From Polaribacter glomeratus (GTDB taxonomy: Bacteria; Bacteroidota; Bacteroidia; Flavobacteriales; Flavobacteriaceae), in assembly GCF_002954665.1 (NCBI RefSeq), contig NZ_MSCM01000001.1:2254290-2318289 (forward strand): 64,000 bases of DNA. Direction: 5' to 3'. This document shows positions 53,530 to 63,535 of this stretch, in pieces (the first letter of the stretch is position 1; the number at the start of each line of letters is the position of its first letter). The position numbers and the translations under genes are program-made. Under the pieces are notes generated by a model. That model was given only the letters and a program-made list of their open reading frames with translations. It had not been told where the DNA came from and ran no database searches.

Positions 53530-53805
53530 ATGGCATTAAACATTAAACCTTTAGCAGACAGAGTTCTTGTAGAACCTGCTCCAGCAGAAACAAGAACAGC
53601 ATCTGGATTAATTATACCAGACAATGCAAAAGAAAAGCCACAACAAGGAACAGTTGTAGCTATTGGAAACGGTAAAAAAGACGAGCCTTTAACTGTAAAA
53701 GTTGGTGATACTGTGTTATATAGTAAATATGGTGGTTCTGATTTAAAATTAGAAGGAAAAGATTATTTAATGATGCGCGAGTCGGATATTTTGGCAATCA
53801 TCTAA
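53530..53805 (+). CDS. groES: Co-chaperonin GroES
   Basis: The 91-residue protein has the GroES fold with [12 protein letters not shown] at the start, the mobile loop [21 protein letters not shown] (about 20-40) that binds GroEL, and the closing [11 protein letters not shown]. It caps the GroEL chamber during protein folding. groEL follows 80 bases downstream in the same operon. Confidence 0.98.
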   Translation: MALNIKPLADRVLVEPAPAETRTASGLIIPDNAKEKPQQGTVVAIGNGKKDEPLTVKVGDTVLYSKYGGSDLKLEGKDYLMMRESDILAII

Positions 53806-53864
53806 AAGTAATCAGTTTACAGTTGCAGTAAGCAGGTGTATCGATTAAACTTTTAAACAATTAA

Positions 53865-55514
<1,650 letters not shown>

Positions 55515-55607
55515 GCCATTAACAATGGTTGGCAAGTATTTTTATCTTGCTTGTGTATTTTTAATATTACTAATCTACACACAATTGGTTAAAAATAAAC
55601 CTAAATA

Positions 55608-55648
55608 AAAAATCCGATAGCATTAGTTTTCTATCGGATTTTTTTTAT
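55608..55648. terminator. Bidirectional terminator between groEL and the AstE/AspA-like gene
   Basis: AAATCCGATAG and CTATCGGATTT form an 11-bp stem around CATTAGTTTT, with A and T runs on both sides. It can end transcription from the convergent genes at both flanks. Confidence 0.88.
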
Positions 55649-55670
55649 GGATTCTTTAAAAATTAATTTT

Positions 55671-56648
55671 TTATTCAGTCTTCGTAGAAATATGAAAAAT
55701 TGCATCTCCTTGATACACCATTGGTGCTTGATTAATATTTATAATGTACCCATCATTTCTTGCTAAAACGGGGTGGCTTACGGCTCCAAAAGGATCTGAA
55801 ATTCTGGCAATCAATTGATCTTTAGTTACAAAATCTTGTAAGTTCGTTTTTATATGCAAAAAACCAGAACAATCTGCCCGCATCCAATGTGTTTCCTTTA
55901 TTAAAATACTTTTTTTAACAATTGGCGGAACTTCAATTTTTGGATTTAACATATCTAAATGTGCAAGTACTCTTTTTACGCCACTTAAAGCTTCTTTACA
56001 AATCATTTTATCTAAACTTAAGCTTTTTCCACTTTCATTTAATAAAATAGGTATATTCATTTTACCACATGATTCTCTATAAGAGCCTTCTATTTGATCT
56101 CCAAATAATGTAAAAGGCGCATTAAATACGGATGCTAATTTTGAGACTACTTCATTATCATCTTCTATTCTAATTTGTGCCGCATTGTAGCGATCTGCGC
56201 CACCTGTATGAAAATCCATGCAAAAATCTGCAAGCGGTAAAATTTCTTTAGAAAAATTAAATGCAAATCTACTTGCTAAAGATCCTTTCGAATTTCCTGG
56301 AAATTGTCTATTTAAATCTCTACCATCAGGGAAATATCTTGATTTATTAATGAAACCAAAAATATTAACGATTGGCATACAAATGATAGTTCCTCTGGTA
56401 GGAATGTTTAATTTATGGGTTAAAACTTCTCTAACAATTTCCATTCCGTTCACCTCATCTCCATGAATACCGGCAGTTATTAAAACTGTTGGACCTGGAT
56501 TTATTGATCTTTCTATAAATACTGGCACCTCTACAGCTGTACCCGTAAATAACCGAGCAGTATTAAAGTTGAGCTTTCTACTTTCTCCTAGTTTTATTTT
56601 CTCTCCTAATATTTCTAAATCTTCTGGATGTATTTTATCTATTGTCAT
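55671..56648 (-). CDS. Succinylglutamate desuccinylase/aspartoacylase family zinc hydrolase
   Basis: A 325-residue zinc carboxypeptidase-fold protein. The metal ligands are His62 and Glu65 (GIHGDEVNG) and His147 (MDFHTGG), and DGRDLNRQFPG is the family substrate loop. Members remove acyl groups from amino acids (AstE, aspartoacylase) or act as peptide/ligand-modifying enzymes; the specific substrate is unknown. It lies downstream of the HMA gene by 29 bases on the same strand. Confidence 0.88.
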   Translation of the reverse strand: MTIDKIHPEDLEILGEKIKLGESRKLNFNTARLFTGTAVEVPVFIERSINPGPTVLITAGIHGDEVNGMEIVREVLTHKLNIPTRGTIICMPIVNIFGFINKSRYFPDGRDLNRQFPGNSKGSLASRFAFNFSKEILPLADFCMDFHTGGADRYNAAQIRIEDDNEVVSKLASVFNAPFTLFGDQIEGSYRESCGKMNIPILLNESGKSLSLDKMICKEALSGVKRVLAHLDMLNPKIEVPPIVKKSILIKETHWMRADCSGFLHIKTNLQDFVTKDQLIARISDPFGAVSHPVLARNDGYIININQAPMVYQGDAIFHISTKTE

Positions 56649-56677
56649 TTTTTAACTTAAAGTGTACTCGTTCAATA

Positions 56678-57097
56678 TTAATGCTTTTTAGTCTCCTTTT
56701 TTTGCTTTTTCAACTCACCTTCGTGGTCTAAAACAATTTCTTCATCTCTATATTTACAACAAGGATGCACAGAATTATAAGCTTCATCAGTAGCTTTTAG
56801 TTTCTTATTTTCAAAACCAAGAACGTCATGACCTACTTCTAAAATAGCACTTTGGATGGTTGCAATATCCGTTTTACGTTCATCCATAATTAAATTTAAT
56901 TGATGTGTGTCTACACTCCAAATTGCAAACTTTACTCCTTTCGATTTTAAAGCCGCTGTTTCAATTCTTTTTTTACACATGCCACAAATCCCGTCTACTT
57001 CAAAAGAAACTTTAGCATTTTTATTCTTTTCAACCTCTTGCGATTGTAGTGAAAAGGCAATTAAAATTATACTTAAGGTAACTATTATTTTTTTCAT
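56678..57097 (-). CDS. Exported heavy-metal-associated (HMA) domain protein
   Basis: The 139-residue protein has a signal peptide (cleavage after LQSQ, residue 20) and an HMA fold with the metal-binding pair Cys38-x2-Cys41 (ICGMC). A second metal-like motif HPCCKYR follows near residue 111, and the tail is lysine-rich. It is probably a periplasmic copper or heavy-metal binding protein. It comes after the TonB receptor and HYC_CC_PP genes on the same strand, a recurrent group in this phylum. Confidence 0.85.
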   Translation of the reverse strand: MKKIIVTLSIILIAFSLQSQEVEKNKNAKVSFEVDGICGMCKKRIETAALKSKGVKFAIWSVDTHQLNLIMDERKTDIATIQSAILEVGHDVLGFENKKLKATDEAYNSVHPCCKYRDEEIVLDHEGELKKQKKETKKH

Positions 57098-57254
57098 TTT
57101 TTATTGATTTTCTTTTAGATATTCGTAAAATTTTTTCTTCGGATTATAAGACAAAAAAGATAAATTTCGAAAATTAAAAAACTTCTCGATACAAATTTAT
57201 TCGTTTCTTCTAAAATCAATCGAAGTACCATTGGGGTATTGATTAACTTTTAAA

Positions 57255-59498
57255 TTACTTAATTTTAAAACGCAATCCTGCATAAATTGTTCTTCCAAAG
57301 ATGGGAGCATACACAATTGTGCTATCAAAATAAGGTCCAAAAGGATCATCGCTTGCTAAAATAGGATTTTTTTGTTGAACATTTGTTAAATTCTCTGCAC
57401 CTAAATAGACTTCGAATTTATCAGAAAATACTTTTGTTATTTGTGAATTCAACAATTGATAGGCATCCGCATATGCTGGTAATTGATATTGAACAGGATT
57501 CGACGCTGTATTTGGCAAACGTTGTTTACCAATATTATTAAAAGTAACATCAAATTTCCATTGAGAATTATTCTCTTTTATGACTGTTTCGTAAGAAATG
57601 TTTGCAAAAAATCTATTTTGAGGCTGAATTGGTTTTTGCAAATTACCGCTTTTAAAATCCGTAGAAATATCAAAATATTTATACGCAGTTCTTAATTCTA
57701 CATTTTTTGCCAAACTATAATTTACTTCTACTTGAAAACTATTGGCAATACTTTTTCCGTTTAAATCATAGAATGAAATCTGTTGCGGATTTTCCCAATC
57801 TACAACAACTTGATTTTGAAAATTTGTTTGATAAAAGTCAAAAGTAATGTCTCCTTTTTTATCAAATAAATTAAATCGCTGTAGATAAGAAACGCCATAA
57901 TTCCATGCTATTTCAGGATTTAATCCGTAGATATTTCCACCATTAGCGTCAATATTTATATTTCTTGAACTTGCAAATAACTGCTGATTTTCTGCAAAAA
58001 TATTAGCACTTCTTTTTCCTCTTCCAACAGAAGCTCTAAAAACACCTTTTTCCCAAGGCACATATCTAAGGTGCAATCTTGGGGTGATAAAAGTTCCTAA
58101 TAAATTATGTCTATCAATTCTTAAACCAGCGGTAACACTAAAATTGTCTAAATTATCATAAGCGTATTCAAAAAATGCTCCAAAATCATTTTCTGTTCTA
58201 CTAAAGTCTGTTGCATTTACCAATTCACTAAATTGATCGTGGGTAAAACTAATTCCTGTTTTAAATTTATTTCTTGTATCGCCAATAATCGAATTAAAAA
58301 TAATATTTGAATACACACTTTGATGCTGAATATTATAAGTGCTTAAACCAAAATAAGAGTCTTGTTGATGATCACTGTATGCTATTTGAAAACCAATACT
58401 TTGAAAAGGCATTTCTGGAAAAACATAGCCTAGTTTAGCAGAGGTTTCAAAGCGTTTTGTATCAATTTCACTACCCCAATAATTGGTGGTCCCTCGATCT
58501 GAAATCGGGTTAAAATCGAGCTCACCAGTTTGTTTTTCATCCTTTAAAAAACGGACATTTATAAAACTAACCCAACCTTTTTTTGCATCGGTAAATTGCC
58601 ACCTGTTCATTACATTTATTTGGTTTGATAAAGGCATATCTAAAAAATTATCGCCATTCATATCAAACTTTTGTCCTGTATAATTTCCGTGCACATACAA
58701 ACCTGTTTGCCATTTATCAGAAACTTTTTCATTAAAATGTGTATTTAATTCGAATCGTCCATTTGCAGATCCGTAAGCATTTAAAAAGAACTTGCTATCA
58801 GTAAAAGGTTTAACCAATTCTGCATTTATTTGCCCAGAAATACTCTCAAAACCGTTTACAACAGAACCTGCACCTTTAGAGATTTGAATACTTTCTACCC
58901 AAGTTCCTGGCGTAAACGTTAGGCCGAATGCCTGAGCTGCTCCTCTAATAGAAGGTATGTTTTCTTGTGTAATTAGTAAATACGGACTCGTTAAACCCAA
59001 CATTTGTATTTGTTTTGTTCCTGTTAAAGCATCAGAAAAACTAACATCAATAGATGGATTTGTTTCAAAACTTTCGGCCAAATTACAGCAAGCAGCTTTT
59101 AACAATTCATCTGCATTTACGGTAAACATATTGGCTGTTTCAAAGAAAGATTTTTGAGTCGATTTTCTCTTTGTGTTTATGGTTACTTCTTCTAGCTCAC
59201 TTTCTGGTGTTAAAAAATGACGAATAGGCTCTAAATTACGTATTGTAATTGTATCGGTTTTATATCCTAGATAATTAACAACTAATTTTTTATACTCAGG
59301 TTTATAAGTAATTGTAAATGCACCTTTTTCGTTTGTTACTGCGCTTACATTTGTGTTTAGCCAATGCAATGTTGCACCAGAAACTCCTAAAATATCTTTA
59401 GAATTATTTTTATCCATAATTATCCCTGTAAAAGTTGCTTGAGAAAATAGTAGGATTGGAATAAATAGTAAGAAACTACTTATGATTATTTTTTTCAT
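57255..59498 (-). CDS. TonB-dependent receptor
   Basis: The 747-residue outer-membrane receptor has a signal peptide (cleavage after LFSQ, residue 20), a CarboxypepD_reg-like domain (about 21-105), a plug domain (about 120-235) and a 22-strand barrel ending in YAGLRFKIK. The plug begins with KAACCNLAESFETNPSIDV, a cysteine-containing segment typical of receptors next to HMA proteins. With these neighbours, uptake of copper or another metal complex is inferred. It lies 76 bases downstream of the HYC_CC_PP gene. Confidence 0.92.
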   Translation of the reverse strand: MKKIIISSFLLFIPILLFSQATFTGIIMDKNNSKDILGVSGATLHWLNTNVSAVTNEKGAFTITYKPEYKKLVVNYLGYKTDTITIRNLEPIRHFLTPESELEEVTINTKRKSTQKSFFETANMFTVNADELLKAACCNLAESFETNPSIDVSFSDALTGTKQIQMLGLTSPYLLITQENIPSIRGAAQAFGLTFTPGTWVESIQISKGAGSVVNGFESISGQINAELVKPFTDSKFFLNAYGSANGRFELNTHFNEKVSDKWQTGLYVHGNYTGQKFDMNGDNFLDMPLSNQINVMNRWQFTDAKKGWVSFINVRFLKDEKQTGELDFNPISDRGTTNYWGSEIDTKRFETSAKLGYVFPEMPFQSIGFQIAYSDHQQDSYFGLSTYNIQHQSVYSNIIFNSIIGDTRNKFKTGISFTHDQFSELVNATDFSRTENDFGAFFEYAYDNLDNFSVTAGLRIDRHNLLGTFITPRLHLRYVPWEKGVFRASVGRGKRSANIFAENQQLFASSRNINIDANGGNIYGLNPEIAWNYGVSYLQRFNLFDKKGDITFDFYQTNFQNQVVVDWENPQQISFYDLNGKSIANSFQVEVNYSLAKNVELRTAYKYFDISTDFKSGNLQKPIQPQNRFFANISYETVIKENNSQWKFDVTFNNIGKQRLPNTASNPVQYQLPAYADAYQLLNSQITKVFSDKFEVYLGAENLTNVQQKNPILASDDPFGPYFDSTIVYAPIFGRTIYAGLRFKIK

Positions 59499-59574
59499 TT
59501 TGTGTTTTAATTTTTGTTTAATAACATGAATTTTATCACCTAAAAGATGAGCAATACCTATTAAAAAATAAAAA

Positions 59575-59979
59575 TTAAATTAGAAAAATTTGATATAAAA
59601 CATGATACTCTAGCCGAATATCTGGAGGAGAAAAATTATTGTAAAAATTATTTTCTGATTCATTTTTTAAAAATAAATCAGTGTAAGAAGTTAAAAAAGA
59701 TGCTATAAATTGTTGTTTACTAAAAGATATTTTGTCTACTTTATTAAATTGTAATTGATCTTGACCATCTATTTGATGAACTTCGTCTTTACAGCAATTT
59801 TTCTTTTTGGGTGATGTTACAGAATCCATATTCATTGCACAACCTTCTGCTTGACCTGTAAAAGAAACGTCTACTAATAAATCACCACAATAATGCTTTG
59901 CTACGGTAAATGAAAAGGTAGAGAAAAGCACCAAAAATGCTAGTAGAAAAGATATTATTTTAGTAATTAATTGTCTCAT
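59575..59979 (-). CDS. HYC_CC_PP family protein
   Basis: The 134-residue exported protein bears the family's name motifs in order: HYC (29-31), CC (62-63) and PP (near 120). It has a signal-like N-terminus (about 1-26) that may remain as an anchor. The paired cysteines and histidine suggest metal or redox binding. The family is commonly found next to TonB receptors and HMA proteins, as here. It is first in the operon and its promoter lies inside an inverted repeat. Confidence 0.85.
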   Translation of the reverse strand: MRQLITKIISFLLAFLVLFSTFSFTVAKHYCGDLLVDVSFTGQAEGCAMNMDSVTSPKKKNCCKDEVHQIDGQDQLQFNKVDKISFSKQQFIASFLTSYTDLFLKNESENNFYNNFSPPDIRLEYHVLYQIFLI

Positions 59980-59981
59980 TG

Positions 59982-60005
59982 TCTTGTTGCAAATTTACAA
60001 CAAGA
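59982..60005. promoter_or_regulatory. Candidate operator overlapping the HYC_CC_PP promoter
   Basis: TCTTGTTG (59982-59989) and CAACAAGA (59998-60005) form a perfect 8-bp inverted repeat. Its 8-bp spacer is the -7 box TAAATTTG read on the minus strand (59990-59997). A dimeric regulator bound here would cover the promoter exactly. The binder is unknown, but a metal-sensing repressor fits the downstream genes. Confidence 0.6.
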
Positions 60006-60087
60006 ATTTTAATTTAGGCTCAAAATTATTTTCTCATAAAATTATATTAAAAAAGCAAATAACACAATTAGATATTTTTTTTTGATA

Positions 60088-60095
60088 TACTTTTG
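60088..60095 (+). promoter_or_regulatory. Promoter -7 box of the GAF-domain gene
   Basis: TACTTTTG matches TAnnTTTG, 17 bases before the ATG. No clear -33 element. Confidence 0.5.
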
Positions 60096-60112
60096 CATAC
60101 AATTTTTTACTT

Positions 60113-60565
60113 ATGAAAATAACTGTTTTACAAAGAGAAATAGATGTTATTATTGCATCAAAATCAATCAAAGAAGAAAAATTACAAGCGATTTGTGATT
60201 TTTTAGAAAATGAAATTTCATACTATGATTGGGTTGGCTTTTACTTTAAAAACGGAGATAAGGAAGAATTAAAATTAGCTCAATTTACTGGTGAGCCTAC
60301 AGAGCACACTATTATTCCTTTCGGAAAAGGAATTTGTGGTCAAGTTGCTGTTAGCAATAAAAACTTTGTGGTTCAAGATGTTACAGCGCAAGAAAATTAT
60401 ATTTCTTGTGGTTGGAAGGTGAAGTCAGAAATTGTGATTCCTATTTTTGTTGGCGGAGAAAACATTGGTCAAATCGATATAGATTCTCATACAGCAAATA
60501 CTTTTACAGAAAAAGACGAACAACTTTTGGAGTATATTTGCCAAAAAGTAGCTACTATTATTTAA
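60113..60565 (+). CDS. GAF-domain protein, free methionine-(R)-sulfoxide reductase-like
   Basis: The 150-residue single-GAF protein matches the fRMsr family: YDWVGFYF, PFGKGICGQVA and SCGWKVKSEIVIPI. Cys75 and Cys99 correspond to two of the three conserved cysteines of the enzyme, Cys99 being the likely catalytic one. The third, expected about ten residues before Cys75, is replaced by His65. It would reduce free methionine-R-sulfoxide, or be a GAF relative with altered chemistry. It follows the Bacteroidetes short-leader pattern. Confidence 0.85.
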   Translation: MKITVLQREIDVIIASKSIKEEKLQAICDFLENEISYYDWVGFYFKNGDKEELKLAQFTGEPTEHTIIPFGKGICGQVAVSNKNFVVQDVTAQENYISCGWKVKSEIVIPIFVGGENIGQIDIDSHTANTFTEKDEQLLEYICQKVATII

Positions 60566-60624
60566 TCTGATTGGTTTAAAATCGTTACAAATAACATAAT
60601 TCTCAATTGACTAATTCCTAAATA

Positions 60625-60750
60625 ATGAGAAAACAAGAATCAATTTCTACATTTTCTTCCGCAAGTTCAGAATCTAATTACTACGCTAAGAAAGAATCTC
60701 TCTTAGATCAATTTATTATTTGGTTTAGAAAGTTTTTAGATAATAACTAG
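60625..60750 (+). CDS. Possible 41-residue protein
   Basis: An ATG at 60625 opens a frame of 41 codons ending in TAG at 60748-60750. The peptide has a serine-rich N-terminal half (SISTFSSASSESNYY) and a C-terminal amphipathic stretch (LLDQFIIWFRKFLD) that could lie on a membrane. It fills most of the gap between the GAF gene and purH. Codon use looks like coding sequence, but there is no homology evidence in hand. Confidence 0.45.
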   Translation: MRKQESISTFSSASSESNYYAKKESLLDQFIIWFRKFLDNN

Positions 60751-60832
60751 TAGCACATTTAATATTTTATTACAGCAAAAAAAATATTTTATTTTTTGTT
60801 AATTACTTAGTTAATTTGTTATTATCTTTTTA

Positions 60833-60863
60833 TTGTGGCTAACTCAATGTTTACGTAGTTTTG
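60833..60863 (+). promoter_or_regulatory. Promoter of purH
   Basis: TTG at 60833-60835 and TAGTTTTG at 60856-60863 are 20 bp apart, a good match to the Bacteroidetes promoter. The ATG follows 24 bases later. Confidence 0.7.
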
Positions 60864-60887
60864 CGTGCTTAACAACACAACAGAACA

Positions 60888-62414
60888 ATGAGCACTTCAA
60901 AAACAATTAAATCTGCATTAATTTCGGTTTTTCACAAAGATGGTTTAGCACCAATTGTACAAAAATTAAACGAATTAAATGTAACTATTTACTCTACTGG
61001 CGGAACAGAAAAATTTATTAAAAAACTAGGAATCAATGTAATTCCTGTTGATGAAGTTACTTCTTATCCTTCTATATTAGGCGGAAGAGTAAAAACTTTG
61101 CATCCAAAAGTTTTTGGAGGAATCTTAAACAGACAAGACAACGAAAGTGATATTGCTGAATTAAAAGAATATAATATTCCACAAATAGATTTAGTAATTG
61201 TTGATTTATATCCGTTTGAAAAAACAGTTGCTTCTGGTGCTTCTGAACAAGATATTGTAGAAAAAATTGATATTGGAGGAATTTCTTTAATTAGAGCATC
61301 CGCAAAAAACTTTAAAGACACTTTTACCGTTTCTTCAATGGATCAATATGAAGAGTTTTTAGCTGTTTTATCAGAAAATAAAGGAATAACTTCGATTGGG
61401 CAAAGAAAGAAATTTGCTGCAAAATCATTTAACATTTCCTCACATTACGACACTGCAATCTTTAATTATTTTAATGAAGACGAAATAGTTTTTAAAGCTA
61501 GCGAACAAAACTCTCAAACGTTGCGTTATGGAGAAAATCCACATCAAAAAGGTTATTTCTTTGGCGATTTAGATGCAATGTTTGATAAATTACATGGTAA
61601 AGAATTAAGCTACAATAATTTATTAGATGTAGATGCGGCTGTAAACTTAATGAATGAGTTTATTGGAGAAGATCCAACTTTTGCTGTTTTAAAGCACAAT
61701 AATGCATGTGGTTTTGCACAAAGAGACACAGTTAAACAAGCATATGTAGATGCTTTAGCTGGTGATCCTGTCTCTGCTTTTGGAGGCGTTTTAATTTCTA
61801 ACAAAGAAATCGACCAGGAAACTGCTGAAGAAATTCACAAACTTTTCTGTGAAGTTGTAATTGCGCCTAGTTATTCTGATGAAGCTTTATCAACCTTAAA
61901 GGGAAAGAAAAATAGAGTTCTTTTAATTCAGAAAACAACAGCATTACCAATTCAAAATATAAGAACCGCTTTAAACGGGTTATTAGTTCAAGACAAAGAC
62001 TCTAAAACAGATCGTTTAGAAGATTTAACATATGTTACAAATACTAAACCTTCTAAAAGTGAGTTAAAAGATTTATTATTTGCTTCTAAAATTTGTAAGC
62101 ACACAAAATCTAATACCATTGTTTTTGTTAAAGACAACCAGTTATTAGCAAGCGGAACTGGGCAAACAAGTAGAGTTGACGCCTTAACACAGGCAATTGA
62201 AAAAGCAACTAATTTTGGTTTCGACTTAAACGGAGCAGTGATGGCAAGTGATGCATTTTTCCCTTTTCCAGACTGCGTAGAAATTGCAGACAAAGCAGGT
62301 ATAAAAAGTGTAATTCAACCTGGAGGATCTATTAAAGATCAGTTAAGTATAGATTATTGTAATGCAAATAATATCTCTATGGTTACCACAGGAACGAGAC
62401 ATTTTAAACATTAA
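60888..62414 (+). CDS. purH: Bifunctional AICAR formyltransferase / IMP cyclohydrolase (PurH)
   Basis: The 508-residue enzyme catalyses the last two steps of purine synthesis. The N-terminal cyclohydrolase (about 1-150) has the MGS-like fold with STGGT and GGRVKTLHPKVFGGIL, and the C-terminal transformylase has KHNNACGFA, DPVSAFGG and ASDAFFPFPD. The length is the usual one. It is a single gene here, with mreB following after 74 bases but with its own -7 box. Confidence 0.98.
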   Translation: MSTSKTIKSALISVFHKDGLAPIVQKLNELNVTIYSTGGTEKFIKKLGINVIPVDEVTSYPSILGGRVKTLHPKVFGGILNRQDNESDIAELKEYNIPQIDLVIVDLYPFEKTVASGASEQDIVEKIDIGGISLIRASAKNFKDTFTVSSMDQYEEFLAVLSENKGITSIGQRKKFAAKSFNISSHYDTAIFNYFNEDEIVFKASEQNSQTLRYGENPHQKGYFFGDLDAMFDKLHGKELSYNNLLDVDAAVNLMNEFIGEDPTFAVLKHNNACGFAQRDTVKQAYVDALAGDPVSAFGGVLISNKEIDQETAEEIHKLFCEVVIAPSYSDEALSTLKGKKNRVLLIQKTTALPIQNIRTALNGLLVQDKDSKTDRLEDLTYVTNTKPSKSELKDLLFASKICKHTKSNTIVFVKDNQLLASGTGQTSRVDALTQAIEKATNFGFDLNGAVMASDAFFPFPDCVEIADKAGIKSVIQPGGSIKDQLSIDYCNANNISMVTTGTRHFKH

Positions 62415-62446
62415 TTAATTTAATGGAAAAGACAGATTATATTTAG

Positions 62447-62454
62447 TAAATTTG
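62447..62454 (+). promoter_or_regulatory. Promoter -7 box of mreB
   Basis: TAAATTTG matches TAnnTTTG, 34 bases before the mreB ATG. No -33 TTG at the right distance. Confidence 0.45.
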
Positions 62455-62488
62455 TAATAGTACATTAAACAAAATAAGAAAATATTTT

Positions 62489-63517
62489 ATGGGCTTTTTC
62501 GATTTTATGACTGAAGATATTGCAATCGATTTAGGGACTGCAAATACATTGATAATTCACAACGGAAAAGTGGTTATTGATGCCCCTTCAATTGTTGCTA
62601 GAGACAGGATTACTGGTAAAATAATTGCTATTGGTCAAGAGGCTAATTTGATGCAAGGTAAAACCCATGAAAATATTAAAACAATACGCCCTTTAAAAGA
62701 TGGGGTTATAGCAGATTTTCAGGCATCCGAAGAAATGATTAAGGAATTTGTAAAACAGATTCCATCTATAAAAAAGAAATTATTTCCACCCGCGTTAAGA
62801 ATGGTAATTTGTATTCCATCCGGAATTACAGAAGTTGAAAAACGAGCTGTAAGAGATTCTGCAAAACACATGAATGCAAAAGAAATCTATTTAATATATG
62901 AACCAATGGCTGCTGCAATTGGTGTTGGTATCGATATTATGGAGCCAAAAGGAAACATGATTATTGATATTGGTGGTGGTACAACAGAAATTGCTGTAAT
63001 TGCTTTAGGAGGTATTGTTTGTGATCAATCTGTAAAAGTTGCCGGAGACTTATTTACCAATGACATTATGTATTATATGCGTACACAACACAATTTACAT
63101 GTTGGAGAAACTACAGCCGAAAAAATTAAAATTACAATTGGTGCAGCAACCGAAGATTTAGATACGCCTCCTGAAGAAATGTTAGTTCAAGGTAGAGATT
63201 TACTAAGTGGTAAACCAAAACAAGTACAAGTTTCTTACAGAGAAATAGCAAAAGCTTTAGACAAATCTATTTTAAGAATTGAAGATGCCGTAATGGAAAC
63301 TTTATCTAAAACTCCGCCAGAGTTAGCCGCAGATATTTACAACACTGGTATTTATTTAGCAGGTGGTGGTTCTATGTTAAGAGGTTTAGATAAGCGTTTA
63401 TCTCGTAAAACAGACTTACCTGTTTATGTTACAGAAGACCCTTTAAGAGCTGTTGTTCGTGGAACAGGAATTGCTTTAAAAGAACTAAAAAAATACAAAA
63501 ATATATTAATGAATTAG
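62489..63517 (+). CDS. mreB: Rod-shape-determining protein MreB
   Basis: The 342-residue actin homologue has the nucleotide-binding motifs DLGTANTLI near residue 15, the second phosphate loop IDIGGGTTEIAVI near 160, and GGGSMLRG near 292. It polymerises under the inner membrane and guides lateral peptidoglycan synthesis. mreC follows 18 bases downstream, as in the usual mreBCD operon. Confidence 0.98.
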   Translation: MGFFDFMTEDIAIDLGTANTLIIHNGKVVIDAPSIVARDRITGKIIAIGQEANLMQGKTHENIKTIRPLKDGVIADFQASEEMIKEFVKQIPSIKKKLFPPALRMVICIPSGITEVEKRAVRDSAKHMNAKEIYLIYEPMAAAIGVGIDIMEPKGNMIIDIGGGTTEIAVIALGGIVCDQSVKVAGDLFTNDIMYYMRTQHNLHVGETTAEKIKITIGAATEDLDTPPEEMLVQGRDLLSGKPKQVQVSYREIAKALDKSILRIEDAVMETLSKTPPELAADIYNTGIYLAGGGSMLRGLDKRLSRKTDLPVYVTEDPLRAVVRGTGIALKELKKYKNILMN

Positions 63518-63535
63518 CATTATTAAGTTTTAACA

